Source: Mesorhizobium sp.
Lineage (GTDB): Bacteria; Pseudomonadota; Alphaproteobacteria; Rhizobiales; Rhizobiaceae
DNA length: 64,000 nt
Assembly (NCBI GenBank): GCA_004017535.1
Contig: SAJS01000007.1
Location: forward strand, 124,001 to 188,000
Direction of reading: 5' to 3'
Shown here: piece after piece, positions 1-9,971 of the stretch
Position numbering within the stretch: the first letter of the stretch is position 1
How the letters are laid out: each line of letters opens with the position of its first letter
The notes under the pieces: generated by a model
Told to the model about the DNA's origin: nothing
Database searches by the model: none
What the model saw: only the letters and a program-made list of their open reading frames with translations
Translations under genes and position numbers: made by a program

Positions 1-161
1 CGCGGAGTTTTTCAGCACTTGCATCGCACCGACGTGCCGCCAACGCGGTTCAGCCTGGTGTCTCATCGATCGCTGGCAAGGGGGGCCGGATAAACGTGAT
101 TGGTGCGATCGGAGTGCTCGCGGGCATGGATGTCTTGCTTGCCGATTTGGGGGAAGGCCTC

Positions 162-2447
162 ATGATTCGACGATTGGGAGCCAGGAATCTGGCGCGCCCG
201 GCACGACGTCTCGGAGCTCTGACCGCGATGTTTGTCCTGATTGCCGGGCCGCTCGTCTTTGGCATCGCCCTCTTGTTGGCTGGTCCGGTACAGGCGCAGG
301 GGACGGCGACCGTCCAGCCTGAAAAGGTCAAACAGCTATTCGATCTGCTCGACGATCCGTCAGTGAAGGGCTGGATGGCCGAACAACGAAATCAGGACAC
401 CGGTTCAATGGCAGCCCCTGCCGCGGCAGGAGCTTCACCCGCCGCCGCATCGTCCGACGCCGTGGCCGCACCAGGCCGGATGAATACGATGGCATCCTCG
501 ACGCTCGATCGGATCAAGCATCATATCGAAGGAATCGTGCGCACCTTGCCCTCACTGCCAGACCAGTTCGCGCGCGTTCGGGCAGCGATCATGGAGGATA
601 TGTCCAGCAGGGGATCTGCCGGCGTGTTTTTGCTGATCGCGCTCTTCATCGCCGTCGGCCTGGCGCTCACCCGGGCAACCTACAAGCTCACCCGTCCATT
701 TCGCCTTTGGATTATCGCGCAGCCGAAGGACACGCCAATCGGGCGGGCCAAGAAGATTGGCGGCCGCACGCTATATTCCAGCCTGCTGATCGTCTCGTTC
801 GAGCTGGGCAGCGCCGGCGCGTTCATGCTGTTCGACTGGCCAATGCTCATCCGTGAGATCGTGCTGACATTTCTGATGGCGGCAGTCTTCACATGGAGTG
901 TGCGCCTGTACGTTTTGGTTGTGCTCGTCCCTTCCTTCAGGAAGATCGAGTACGCCGATGAGGTTCGCGCCTTGCCGATCACCAACGAAACGGCCGACCA
1001 TTGGTCCTATTGGCTGCCTCGGATCGTCGGCGTCTTTGCCTTCTTCGCCGCGACGTTTATCCTCTTGCCGGGTCTCGGCATCGATCAGGACGGAATGGTG
1101 GTCCTGTCGCTGTGCGCCGATTTCGTGCTGCTGCTGCTCTTTCTGATTGCCGTCTGGCGCCGGCCAAGAACACAGCGAGAGAGTGCGCATCACCACACGG
1201 AAGCGACATGGTTGTTGACTGTCTATTTCGTCGCTCTTTTCCTGGAGCGCATCGCCGGCTTGTATACGTGGTTCTGGTTTACCCTGGCCGCGTTCGTCCT
1301 GCCTTTTGCAATCGTGCTGACGCAGCGCGGGGTCAATTTCGTCCTGCGGCCGGGTTCCGAAGAGGCTGGCCGGCCTACGATCCCGGCGGTCACGATCGCT
1401 GTCATCGATCGCGGGGTCCGGATGATCTTGATCCTGGCGGCGGCTTACCTTCTTGCGCGTGCCTGGGGTCTGGACATGCAGGCCATGCGAGACAGCGATA
1501 CGACGACCACTCTCATATTGCGCGGCTTGATCAATGTCGTTGTCATTGCGCTTGCCGCCGATTTCGGCTGGTCGATCATCAAGGCCTTGATCGAGAGAAA
1601 GCTGGGCATCGAAGCGCAGCACGCGCTGATCGACGCCGAGGAGGCTCCGATCGTCGATCCGCAGCAGGCGCGGCTGCGCACGCTCTTGCCCATCATCCAA
1701 AACATTCTGCTGGCAGTGATCGTCGTCATGGCGGTGCTGATGATGCTCGCCTCGGTCGGTATCCAGATCGGTCCCCTGATCGCCGGCGCCGGCGTCGTTG
1801 GCGTCGCTGTGGGTTTTGGCGCACAAACCCTCGTCAAGGACGTGATCTCAGGCGTGTTCTATCTGCTCGACGATGCATTTCGTGTCGGCGAATACATTTC
1901 GTCGGGCAGCTACAGGGGTACGGTGGAGAGCTTTTCGCTGCGCTCGGTAAAGCTGCGCCACCACCGTGGCCCGCTGTTCACAATACCGTTCGGTGAACTC
2001 GGAGCCGTCCAGAACCAGAGCCGCGACTGGGTTACCGACAAATTCAACATCACAGTCGGCTATGACACCGATATCGAGTTCGCTCGCAAGCTGATCAAGC
2101 GGATAGGCCTGGAGCTGGCGGAAGATCCCGAATTCAAAAACTGGGTGATCGAACCGATCAAGATGCAGGGCGTACAGGAGTTCGGTGAGTATGGTATCGT
2201 ATTGAGGGTCAAGGTCACAACCAGACCGGGAGGCGCCTTCGCTATGAGAGGGAGATTCTTTTTACGCCTCCGCCAGGCCTTCAAGGAGCAGGGCATCGAA
2301 CTGCCATTCCCGACCGTTCACGTCGAGGGGCTGCAGAGCCCACATGGGGCAGACAATGCGCCCGTGGAGATCACACCCGAGTTGAAACTGGCCGTCGCGC
2401 AGTCGCACACCAACCGGCGTAGGAAAAAAGCCGGCACAACGGAGTAG
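162..2447 (+). CDS. MscS-family mechanosensitive ion channel
   Basis: Large inner-membrane channel protein of 761 residues expected to open on membrane tension and release solutes after osmotic downshock. A signal-peptide-like segment ends near VQAQG, followed by a periplasmic Ala-rich stretch and about ten hydrophobic segments. The MscS pore helix and beta domain lie near residues 540-620 (Gly/Ala-rich GAGVVGVAVGFG, then DVISG and DDAFRVGEYI), with a C-terminal cytoplasmic domain after them. The size and long N-terminal extension resemble the YbiO/YbdG/MscK-type large channels rather than the small MscS. ATG 162 was chosen because GGGGGAAGG precedes it at good spacing; the frame is open upstream to a GTG at 96. 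It stands alone on its strand. Confidence 0.88.
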   Translation: MIRRLGARNLARPARRLGALTAMFVLIAGPLVFGIALLLAGPVQAQGTATVQPEKVKQLFDLLDDPSVKGWMAEQRNQDTGSMAAPAAAGASPAAASSDAVAAPGRMNTMASSTLDRIKHHIEGIVRTLPSLPDQFARVRAAIMEDMSSRGSAGVFLLIALFIAVGLALTRATYKLTRPFRLWIIAQPKDTPIGRAKKIGGRTLYSSLLIVSFELGSAGAFMLFDWPMLIREIVLTFLMAAVFTWSVRLYVLVVLVPSFRKIEYADEVRALPITNETADHWSYWLPRIVGVFAFFAATFILLPGLGIDQDGMVVLSLCADFVLLLLFLIAVWRRPRTQRESAHHHTEATWLLTVYFVALFLERIAGLYTWFWFTLAAFVLPFAIVLTQRGVNFVLRPGSEEAGRPTIPAVTIAVIDRGVRMILILAAAYLLARAWGLDMQAMRDSDTTTTLILRGLINVVVIALAADFGWSIIKALIERKLGIEAQHALIDAEEAPIVDPQQARLRTLLPIIQNILLAVIVVMAVLMMLASVGIQIGPLIAGAGVVGVAVGFGAQTLVKDVISGVFYLLDDAFRVGEYISSGSYRGTVESFSLRSVKLRHHRGPLFTIPFGELGAVQNQSRDWVTDKFNITVGYDTDIEFARKLIKRIGLELAEDPEFKNWVIEPIKMQGVQEFGEYGIVLRVKVTTRPGGAFAMRGRFFLRLRQAFKEQGIELPFPTVHVEGLQSPHGADNAPVEITPELKLAVAQSHTNRRRKKAGTTE

Positions 2448-2689
2448 GAAAGCTGTGGTGCCTGCCGACTGTCAACCGGTTCCGCTCGCCCGGAAAATCC
2501 AGGATTTGCGTTTAAGCATCGCAATTAAGAGCGTCGCTCTCGAGTCAAAATCGGACTCGGGCCAGCTAGCAGCCGCTCAAGACGTCTGCTTTGGGAACAG
2601 GCAAAGCCAATCCGCACGACAGAGACTCGGCGCTTCGCGGCCCCACCGAGACGGTAGAGCCGCATCCAGTCAGACCTCCGTCGCCTCGG

Positions 2690-3299
2690 CTAGCTCGGGG
2701 CATCTTCTACGTCGACTCCGAGATACCGAACTGTGTTCTCGATCTTGGTGTGGCCCAGCAAAATCTGGACCGCGCGCAGGTTACCGGTCGCCTTGTAGAT
2801 GATGGACGCTTGGTCCGTCGCAGCGAATGCGTCCCGTATTCCTGAGGTCGAAGTCCGATTGCCACGACCCACTCGTCCACGAGGCGGGCATACTGCCTCG
2901 TGCTCATGTGACGCTTTGGGTCGATTCGGCTCGGGAACGCATAGTCGTCGACGGTGCCATCACGCCGTTCCAGCCATGCGAGAAGGCTGGAACGCGCATC
3001 GCTCATCAACTCGAACTGCACCGGTCGCCCTGTCTTCTGTTGCACGACGATCGCGCGGGTCCGAATTTCCGACCCGACAACCAAGGTGCCGGTCTTGATC
3101 TTGACTAGGTCGCAGCCGCGCAACTTGCTGTCGATTGCGAGATTAAGAGGGCTCGATCGCGCAATCGCCGCTGTCGATCGAGAAAAAACCGGATCGCCCA
3201 TATCTGCCGAGGTTTCAGCGGCCGTTTCGTTCCGACCTTCTTACCCGCGTTCCACGCGCGACGATCGAGAGCGTTGGCGTCATAGTGAGAATGTCCCAT
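2690..3299 (-). pseudogene. tyrosine recombinase/integrase, broken by two frameshifts
   Basis: Reading three frames in succession gives one coherent phage-type integrase of about 200 residues. It begins at ATG 3299 (MGHSHYDANALDRR) after an AAGGAGA ribosome site. A first single-base loss near 3146 moves the frame into LAIDSKLRGCDLVK through EYGTHSLRRTK. A second single-base loss near 2812 moves it again into ASIIYKATGNLRAVQILLGH and VRYLGVD, ending at TAG 2690. The THSLRRTK, LLGH and final Tyr elements are the catalytic box of tyrosine recombinases (Arg, His, Tyr). As written no frame could make an active enzyme, so this is a relic of a mobile element. Assembly error is an alternative, but two independent losses make decay more likely. 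Confidence 0.8.
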
Positions 3300-3690
3300 T
3301 TCGTTTCTCCTTCGGCCGTGATTGGCCACCGGAGGAACGGCAAGGTTTTTGCTCGGTTGGTTGGGGGCCGCAAGCAGACAGTCTGTTCTCAGCATATGCA
3401 ATCAAGAAGCGGCCGTTGCGTCGCGAAACGCGGATGAGCATCTCGATTTTCCAGCGCGTCCGGGCTTCACAATGTAATTTAGTACCGGCCGAGGACGCCT
3501 TTCTTTGCCTAATACCGTGCTCTTGTGCAGAAATCGAAAACCTCGGATCATCTTCAGCGCATTGAAAGACACCGAAAACCCAAGGCCTTGCAGTTCACCT
3601 GATTGCTTGGCGATGGCGACTATGAGAGGCGCAGCTGAGGCTCTGGCCAGTTCGCTCCGTCATTCGCGGCGCGGCTCCTGATCTGATGAT
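3300..3690. other. intergenic, no gene seen
   Basis: About 390 bases between the broken integrase and the 261-residue secreted protein. No frame here resembles a protein family and no strong hairpin, tRNA or repeat was recognised. It may hold residual mobile-element sequence upstream of the integrase relic. Confidence 0.4.
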
Positions 3691-4476
3691 TTATTGCTGT
3701 TTCGTCACAAGTTGATGCACAAAGGCCAACGCTTGGCGTTTGCAACCGCTGCGCACCATCCATCCAAGAACTTCCAGCGGATTTCCGAGAGCGGCGTTCT
3801 GTGGAAACATCTTGATTTCGATCAACGCCGACGTCTTCCTGGTCTCGACGATAAATGATTTTACTCCCGCGGGAATGGGGTTCGGAAGAGAGTAAGTAGG
3901 CTTGCCAGCGCTCCAGACTAAGCCGTTAAACGACTGTCCACTGCCAAGCCGAACCGAGAACACCACGCTCTCACCGATTCCGCGACGCGCCAGAACCACT
4001 TCGCCATTGCGGATGCAGGCCGGAGCGGATTCCTCGATGGAAATCGCCCAAGGATCGTCAAGTCCACTCGGTTTGGACTGGTCGGCGGTGGTGCGTGCGC
4101 TCCCGATGGACTCGGTCCGCCGGCGCTCGTTCGTCAAAAGGCTCGCTATCAGGGCCAGGCTTGAAGGCCCTGCCTGACCGTCCCTGGCCCGCTGCGGACT
4201 GTCGGATTTCAGGGCATCCTCAGTGACCACCAAAGCTGCGGGACCTGAAATGGGATTCACGCTGCCGTCCTCACCAAGCAAGGTGACGACCGCACCAGCT
4301 GGCACGTTGATGACGTCACTTGGCACAAAGATCTTGCCTGGCGGCAGTTCATCCACCACCGGCTCAGTTGACAGGATCACATACTGGCTGCCGGCCACCG
4401 CGGATTGCGCCGTGACAAGAACGGCCGCGGCAAGGGCCAGACAGACGATTTGGGCGATCGGACGCATGAGGCTCAT
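3691..4476 (-). CDS. secreted protein of unknown function, partner of the cyclase
   Basis: A 261-residue protein with an N-terminal signal peptide (hydrophobic stretch to about residue 28, AQSAVAGSQ). The N-terminal third reads VPSDVINVPAGAVVTLLGEDG followed by SGPAALVV, which resembles the sheet-rich FecR-type periplasmic domain that often accompanies CHASE2 cyclases; that resemblance is weak and was made by eye. The C-terminal part contains two Cys (CIRNGEVVLARR and RSGCKRQALAF) in a domain I do not recognise. It starts 12 bp after the cyclase stop, so the two are almost certainly one operon. A role as periplasmic sensor or modulator of the cyclase CHASE2 domain is inference. Confidence 0.7.
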   Translation of the reverse strand: MSLMRPIAQIVCLALAAAVLVTAQSAVAGSQYVILSTEPVVDELPPGKIFVPSDVINVPAGAVVTLLGEDGSVNPISGPAALVVTEDALKSDSPQRARDGQAGPSSLALIASLLTNERRRTESIGSARTTADQSKPSGLDDPWAISIEESAPACIRNGEVVLARRGIGESVVFSVRLGSGQSFNGLVWSAGKPTYSLPNPIPAGVKSFIVETRKTSALIEIKMFPQNAALGNPLEVLGWMVRSGCKRQALAFVHQLVTKQQ

Positions 4477-4488
4477 GTCATGATGGCC

Positions 4489-6486
4489 CTATTTGTCGGC
4501 AAGATGAATGTCTGCCCGGAAGTGTCCGCTTGCAAGGCGGTCATGATGAAAAGCGATCAGGGCGTCTTGCGGATAGTTTGCGACCAGCAGCTCGAATGCT
4601 GCTGTCGCGAGCCTATCGTCGGCGGCAAGCAAGGCGTACGCCTTTGCATATTCCTCGCAAAGTGTAATATTTTCCGACGTACGGCTCATCGCCTCGAAAG
4701 CCTCGATGCCTTGGCTCTTGCCCTTAAGGTGCAAAACTCCTACAGGGCGCAGTAAGAACCGCGCTGTTTGTTTTGCGACTTCAGCGCTTATGCAATTTTC
4801 CGTACCGATGTACTTGTTTGCACCCTCCAGTCTGGCGGCAGTGTTTACCGTGTCTCCAATAGCTGTGTAGTTGAAGAACCGATTTCCCCCGAAGTTGCCG
4901 ACGATTGCCGGCCCGCCATGAATACCTATGCGGGTGGCGCCGAATGAATGGCCTCGTCCCGCCAATCTTTCTCGCAGCCGCTGCGCCAGGTCCTGTACAG
5001 CCAGCGCCAGGGACACCGCCCGCTCCGCCTGATCATTTTGCGCTACCGGGGCCCCGAAGAAGCCGACCACCGCATCGCCGATGACCTTGTCGATGGTTGC
5101 ACCATGCTCAATGAACAACTCGCAGAGCCCGTGCAGATATTCGTTCAATACCTCTGCGAGGATCTCTGGCGCGAGTTGCTCGCTGAGAGACGTAAATCCC
5201 TCGACATCCGTGAATACACAGGTGACCTCTCGCCTCTCGCCGCCGAGATGGAGAGCGTTAGGTTCCTTCACGATCGCTGCAACGACGGCCGGACTGACGT
5301 ATTTCGAGAAGGCGTTCTGTAGGAAGTGGCGAGCGTTCGCGTCCCGTCTCCAAGCCAGGAAGCCAACGAATGCCGACAGACCGAGCACCAGCAAGGCAGG
5401 GGCGATCATCGGCACCAGTATTGCGAACCTCGCGAAGGCCCACGCCTCACCTATCCACACCAGCAGCACCGCACCGGCGACCGCGAAAGGTTTAAAGACC
5501 ACCGGGATCGGCCGCGAAACGATCCACAAGCAGAACAGCCCGACAACAAGCATCGGCGCGTAACCCACCGCGGGCCAAGGAATCGTTATTCTGTTCCCGG
5601 ACAAGAGTCGGGCTAACGAGTGGGCGTGGATTGCGACGCCAGGGAGATCACCGATTTCCGCGCCGCTCAACAATGCGAACGGTGTCGGATGACGGTCTAT
5701 TTGCTGTAGGTCCACGCCGATAAGAACATATTTCCCCTCGAACCAACTGAGCGGTGCCAGCGGAACGGCCTGTGCCGGATAGGTTGAAAAATTGAAGGGC
5801 AGGCTGTTGACCGTTCGGTAGTAGACCATTTCCTCGGGGTTGTGGCCGCTACTAAGGCCGGTTGCTGCTGCCATTGCCGCAGCGAAGCTTGGCGCCCATC
5901 CCCCCTCAACCTCTCGACCGGGAAAAACTCCACGGACCACGCCGTCGAGATTGTCGTGCGACAATGCCGCAAGGCCCCGCTTTGCCGACGGAGCGAACGC
6001 GTTGAGATAGTCGGACTGCCTCTGGGTAAGGCCATCAGCGCGCGACGCCGAGGCGATCACCACGGGCACATTGGCGGCTTCGATAACAGTTTCGAGCCGG
6101 GCGTCCTTTTGCGGCTCTGTTGCCTGGTCGAACAAAAGGTCGATACCGATAACAAGAGGGTGGGCCGACTCGATCCGGGCCACAATGTCGGCCAGGAAGC
6201 CACGGTCCGGAGGCGAGCGGTATCGAAAATTCGCTAGGGTCTGTTCTGTTATCGAGACCACAACAATGTTGCGTGGAGCATGGGTGAACGGCGAGATCGA
6301 GACCATCATCATGTCGCGCAGGATATTCTCCAGCGGCGGTGACACGAGAGCAGTCGCGACCCCCAGCAGAACCAGATAGGCGAGCGATGCGGCGATGCCA
6401 CGTCGCTGCACACTGACGATCCGGCCAACTGTTCGCACGCCGAATTGGACCCCCAAGCCACTGGAAGCTCTACTCGCTGCCAGCAT
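4489..6486 (-). CDS. CHASE2-domain adenylate/guanylate cyclase
   Basis: A 665-residue membrane signalling enzyme making a cyclic nucleotide from ATP or GTP. One N-terminal membrane helix (about residues 32-50) is followed by a periplasmic CHASE2 sensor domain (VVVSITEQTL, IGIDLLFD, RGLAALSHDN). Three membrane helices follow near residues 300-385, then a class III cyclase domain from about 415. Metal-binding Asp residues are visible in FTDVEGFT and in IGDAVVGFF, and the catalytic Asn/Arg in GDTVNTAARLEG. The Lys in IDKVIGDA and the Asp in YTAIGD match the adenine-selecting pair, so cAMP is the likelier product. The first gene of a two-gene operon, divergent from the caspase-like gene 175 bp away. 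Confidence 0.9.
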   Translation of the reverse strand: MLAASRASSGLGVQFGVRTVGRIVSVQRRGIAASLAYLVLLGVATALVSPPLENILRDMMMVSISPFTHAPRNIVVVSITEQTLANFRYRSPPDRGFLADIVARIESAHPLVIGIDLLFDQATEPQKDARLETVIEAANVPVVIASASRADGLTQRQSDYLNAFAPSAKRGLAALSHDNLDGVVRGVFPGREVEGGWAPSFAAAMAAATGLSSGHNPEEMVYYRTVNSLPFNFSTYPAQAVPLAPLSWFEGKYVLIGVDLQQIDRHPTPFALLSGAEIGDLPGVAIHAHSLARLLSGNRITIPWPAVGYAPMLVVGLFCLWIVSRPIPVVFKPFAVAGAVLLVWIGEAWAFARFAILVPMIAPALLVLGLSAFVGFLAWRRDANARHFLQNAFSKYVSPAVVAAIVKEPNALHLGGERREVTCVFTDVEGFTSLSEQLAPEILAEVLNEYLHGLCELFIEHGATIDKVIGDAVVGFFGAPVAQNDQAERAVSLALAVQDLAQRLRERLAGRGHSFGATRIGIHGGPAIVGNFGGNRFFNYTAIGDTVNTAARLEGANKYIGTENCISAEVAKQTARFLLRPVGVLHLKGKSQGIEAFEAMSRTSENITLCEEYAKAYALLAADDRLATAAFELLVANYPQDALIAFHHDRLASGHFRADIHLADK

Positions 6487-6660
6487 ATCCGTTCAGGTGC
6501 ATCAAGCAAATTGCGCCCCTTGCATGCCGATGCATGACGCAGCACCGAATCGGTGTTTGCCAACAAAGAGCCGCAGGCTTCCCGGGACGCAGCCTAGCCT
6601 ATAGCTCTTTTCGGTTGCATTAGCGTCTGCTACAGTTCCTTCCGGGGAGCCGTTTCTGCC

Positions 6661-8310
6661 ATGCGCAGCGCTTTCATTCTTTTAGTTCTATTGTTCGTTG
6701 CCATTTCGGGACAGGCAACCGCCGAGAAACGCGTAGCGTTGGTAATTGGCAATTCGGCCTACCAGCATGCCGTCCAACTCGCCAATCCGAAGAACGATTC
6801 GTCCGACATGAATGCCAAGCTTCAAGGCCTTGGCTTCGAGGTTGTCAGCGGCCAGGATCTCGACCTCGCGGGAATGCGTCGCACGGTGCGCGAGTTCTTG
6901 GAAAAGCTCGACGGCGCCGATATGGCGCTGTTCTTCTATGCCGGGCACGGCCTGCAGGTGAATGGCAACAACTACATGGTGCCGGTCGATGCCGAATTGT
7001 CCGGCTACAATGACCTCGACTTCGAGGCCCTTCCGATGGACCTCGTACTTTCAGCGATGGAGCGCACCGCCAAGGTCAACCTCATATTCCTCGACGCCTG
7101 CCGGGACAATCCGTTCGCGGAGAAGCTTTCCCGCTCGCTGGGGACGCGCTCCGGTTCGGTGAGTCGGGGCCTGGCCAGGCTTGGCAGCGGAGTCGGCACG
7201 CTCATAGCATTCGCAACGCAACCAGGTAATGTCGCCATGGACGGAGCAGGGCGGAATTCTCCATTCACGGCCGCACTGGTCGCTCACCTCGGGACGCCGG
7301 GGCAGGATATTACGCGTGAGCTTATCGATGTGCGTCGCGATGTGCTGGCTGCGACGGAGGGCAAGCAAGTGCCGTGGGAGAACTCTTCTCTCACCGGCGA
7401 GGTTGTGTTGAAGCCTCTCGCGACGCAATCGAAGGTGGCATCTGTCCCCGCTCCCAAGTCCACCTCGCCGGACAGCGCAGTCGAACTTGCATATTGGGCG
7501 ACTATCAAGGACTCCACCGACAAGAGCTTCTTCGAGGCATATTTGCAGCAATTTCCGGACGGCGCCTTTACCCTCCTTGCGAGATTGAAGATCAGCGCGA
7601 TCGACAAGCGCACCGAAACGGAACGGCAGGTGGCGCAACTGCCGGAGGCGGAGCGCGCCACCAAGGCGACCGACGATTCCAAGGGAACGGAAGTCGCAAG
7701 CCTTGAACATCGCGACCCGCCCATCCAATCGTCCGCTCCCACCACGGACCCAAGCGACCTTGTGCGCGCCACCCAAAGGGAACTCTTGCGCATAGGGTGC
7801 CTTTGGGGCTGGGCTAACGGAGAGTGGGGAGCCGGCAGCCGCAAAGCGCTGCAGGCCTACGCGGATCGGCAAGGTGTCAGGCTGGCATCTCTGGAGCCGA
7901 CGGCGGCAATTCTGGAAAAGCTGAGGGCGGTCGGAGGCCGTGTCTGCCCGCTTACTTGCGACAATGGAATGGGCGTGCAGGGCGATCATTGTGTGCCGCA
8001 GGCGAGTGGCCTGAGCGCGTTTAACGGCACATGGAGACTGGTCAGACGGGCTACAACGGACTGCGGAGATTGGCGAGAACTCTCAACGACCGTCGTCATA
8101 AATGACGGCAACGTATCGTCAAGCTCCGGATTTACTGGAAGTATTTCTAGTAGTGGTGCAGTCAATATCAAACACACGTTTGTTTATAAGGGAAAGACAG
8201 GCGGAAACACCCTGACTGGCCTCATAAAAGGTGACAGTGGAACCGGCAAATTTAGAGGCACCGGAGCTGGCAGCGGGTGTTCTGGGAAGATTTTCATGGA
8301 GAGAATGTAG
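6661..8310 (+). CDS. caspase-family (peptidase C14) secreted protein
   Basis: A 549-residue protein with a signal peptide (residues 1-21, ATAEK) and an N-terminal caspase-like domain from RVALVIGNSAY. The catalytic dyad is present: His96 in FYAGHG and Cys147 in DACRDNPF. The domain ends near residue 255. A linker follows, then a region around residues 370-430 (LRIGCLWGWANGEWG, KALQAYADRQG) that looks like a peptidoglycan-binding or helical-repeat domain, and a Ser/Gly-rich C-terminal beta domain (SGFTGSISSSG). Bacterial orthocaspases of this type are usually Arg/Lys-specific. Its divergent pairing with the CHASE2 cyclase suggests a shared signalling context. Substrate unknown. Confidence 0.85.
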   Translation: MRSAFILLVLLFVAISGQATAEKRVALVIGNSAYQHAVQLANPKNDSSDMNAKLQGLGFEVVSGQDLDLAGMRRTVREFLEKLDGADMALFFYAGHGLQVNGNNYMVPVDAELSGYNDLDFEALPMDLVLSAMERTAKVNLIFLDACRDNPFAEKLSRSLGTRSGSVSRGLARLGSGVGTLIAFATQPGNVAMDGAGRNSPFTAALVAHLGTPGQDITRELIDVRRDVLAATEGKQVPWENSSLTGEVVLKPLATQSKVASVPAPKSTSPDSAVELAYWATIKDSTDKSFFEAYLQQFPDGAFTLLARLKISAIDKRTETERQVAQLPEAERATKATDDSKGTEVASLEHRDPPIQSSAPTTDPSDLVRATQRELLRIGCLWGWANGEWGAGSRKALQAYADRQGVRLASLEPTAAILEKLRAVGGRVCPLTCDNGMGVQGDHCVPQASGLSAFNGTWRLVRRATTDCGDWRELSTTVVINDGNVSSSSGFTGSISSSGAVNIKHTFVYKGKTGGNTLTGLIKGDSGTGKFRGTGAGSGCSGKIFMERM

Positions 8311-8602
8311 AACTGCCGAGGCGTCCGTCATCCGCACCTACGTTGAAAGCCCGATGCTATAGGCCAGCAGCTGAAGAGCTACATATTCGCCACGGCGGCC
8401 ACCGCGCCACGCGGCGATGAAATCACGTGGCGTGGAACCGAAAGTGGCAGTGGTACGGGCTCGCCAGAAGGTGCCGCTCCGCGCCGATCTCAACTGGGAT
8501 ATGTATGCATTGTCCGCTCCCGCGAAAAATCAGATAACTGGCTCAGGACTCGGGACGTATACGAATCGCTCGGTCTTCGCCGCATTTTTAGCGAGAGCCA
8601 CC
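8311..8602. other. intergenic between convergent genes
   Basis: About 290 bases between the convergent caspase-like and GH10-like genes. No convincing gene, repeat or strong terminator hairpin was seen. One plus-strand frame from 8417 stays open into the neighbouring gene but shows no family resemblance. Confidence 0.35.
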
Positions 8603-9733
8603 TTAGATTCGCAGCTTCGAATTCTTCATGGTCTTTGTAAGTGCATGGTATACCGGTTTCGGCGTCCAGTCGTAGTTGAATATGCCTGGTCGAGCCATAC
8701 TGTAGGGTTCAATGCCCAGCGAGCCGGATTCCACCATGTTGCGGCCGTCGACGGCGGCAAAGAATGTAATCTCGCGTAGCCGCTTCAAATCGCATAGAAA
8801 CTGGAATGCCCGAGTGTACCGATCCGCAACTATGCGGTCGTTTTCCTTGACGCTCTTTGGCCAGAACCCGTCACTCTTCGGCTCGCCGCGCATGCCGTAG
8901 ATCTGTGTCAGCTCCGTTATATGAATGTCGTATTCGAGTTGCTCGATGTGTTGGAAGAACTGCCTTCTCAACACAAGGTCGGGATGCATAAAGCCGCCGA
9001 GAGCAGCTCCGGTGATCGGCACGTTTCGCTTGCGCAGCCGCTCCAGCAGCGCAATGTAATCCTTAGTTTTGCGCTTGAACCAACCCTCTGGGTGAATTTC
9101 AGGACCAAACTCTTGATAAATCAGCAGGGCATCGGGTGCCGCCTCGTGCGCGGCATGAAACAGGACATCAACGTACTCCTCCCCGAGAGCGTTGCTGAAA
9201 GGGTCTTGCCGCAGGCCACCCTCATGATCGGCTAGGATTTCGTCGATTACCTGGATAATCGCGTTGCGGCCCTTCAGCGGCCGGCAGGCCTGCTGCGCCC
9301 GCTTCACCAGTGTCTGCTCAAGTTCCGTCCGGTTCTTAGGGCTGCCGTCGGCGCGCAGGTGCGCGTTCCATGGCAATGCCTCCTTTGAATAGATCTGCCG
9401 GGCTCGCGAACGCAAACCGAGATCCCGACATCGGTCTAGAAAGGTCGTCAGGCCGCTGAATCCGGGATCGTCGACGTTGAAGCATGGGTTGGCGTCCCAT
9501 TCCATTTCCTCAAGCAAATTTGCCGAAAGCGTGAAATGCTGGGAGATGGTATTGCCGAAATCGTTGTCCTGGATCTGCGATAGCGATGTAAAGGCCCCGA
9601 TCTCTATGCCCCGAGCCTGAGCTGCTTGCTTGAGCGTTGAAAACTCTGTGGCACTGCCGGACGGCGGCCAGCTTCCTGTCAGAGCAACAGATACTGCGCC
9701 AAGCAATACGCTACGGCGGTCGAAGTCGGTCAT
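8603..9733 (-). CDS. GH10-like glycoside hydrolase (xylanase family), Tat-exported
   Basis: A 376-residue protein resembling family 10 endo-beta-1,4-xylanases. It shows a twin-arginine export signal (DRRSVLL, then hydrophobic), the NPCFNVDDPGF start of the barrel, EALPWNAH in place of the usual WHSQ..PPW, a VIDEIL segment carrying the presumed acid/base Glu165 (usual families have Asn before this Glu; here it is Asp), PDALLIYQEFG for the PDAKLYxND strand, ITELT with the presumed nucleophile Glu274, and NYDWTPKPVYHAL at the end. ATG 9733 is chosen because GGAGGG precedes it and the Tat motif follows directly. The divergent active-site context leaves substrate uncertain; plant xylan or the cell's own exopolysaccharide are possible. 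Confidence 0.72.
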   Translation of the reverse strand: MTDFDRRSVLLGAVSVALTGSWPPSGSATEFSTLKQAAQARGIEIGAFTSLSQIQDNDFGNTISQHFTLSANLLEEMEWDANPCFNVDDPGFSGLTTFLDRCRDLGLRSRARQIYSKEALPWNAHLRADGSPKNRTELEQTLVKRAQQACRPLKGRNAIIQVIDEILADHEGGLRQDPFSNALGEEYVDVLFHAAHEAAPDALLIYQEFGPEIHPEGWFKRKTKDYIALLERLRKRNVPITGAALGGFMHPDLVLRRQFFQHIEQLEYDIHITELTQIYGMRGEPKSDGFWPKSVKENDRIVADRYTRAFQFLCDLKRLREITFFAAVDGRNMVESGSLGIEPYSMARPGIFNYDWTPKPVYHALTKTMKNSKLRI

Positions 9734-9971
9734 TTTTGGCCCTCCGACAAAGAGGCTGGAGTTCAAAAGATTGCCTCGTTTCCAGCAACGCGCCCGGGGC
9801 TTCTTGATGTCAAGTCCATTGCCCACATTTTGCGAAACAGAGAGTTGGAACGAGGTTTGCGGCTGCTTTCAGCGTCGCAAACTGTAAGCCTAATGACTGA
9901 TCTGAGGCGCGAAGCCGCCGCTCGCCCGCTACGGCGCCGTTGAATGGCGCGCGAGCGAGCGTCAACTTCCT

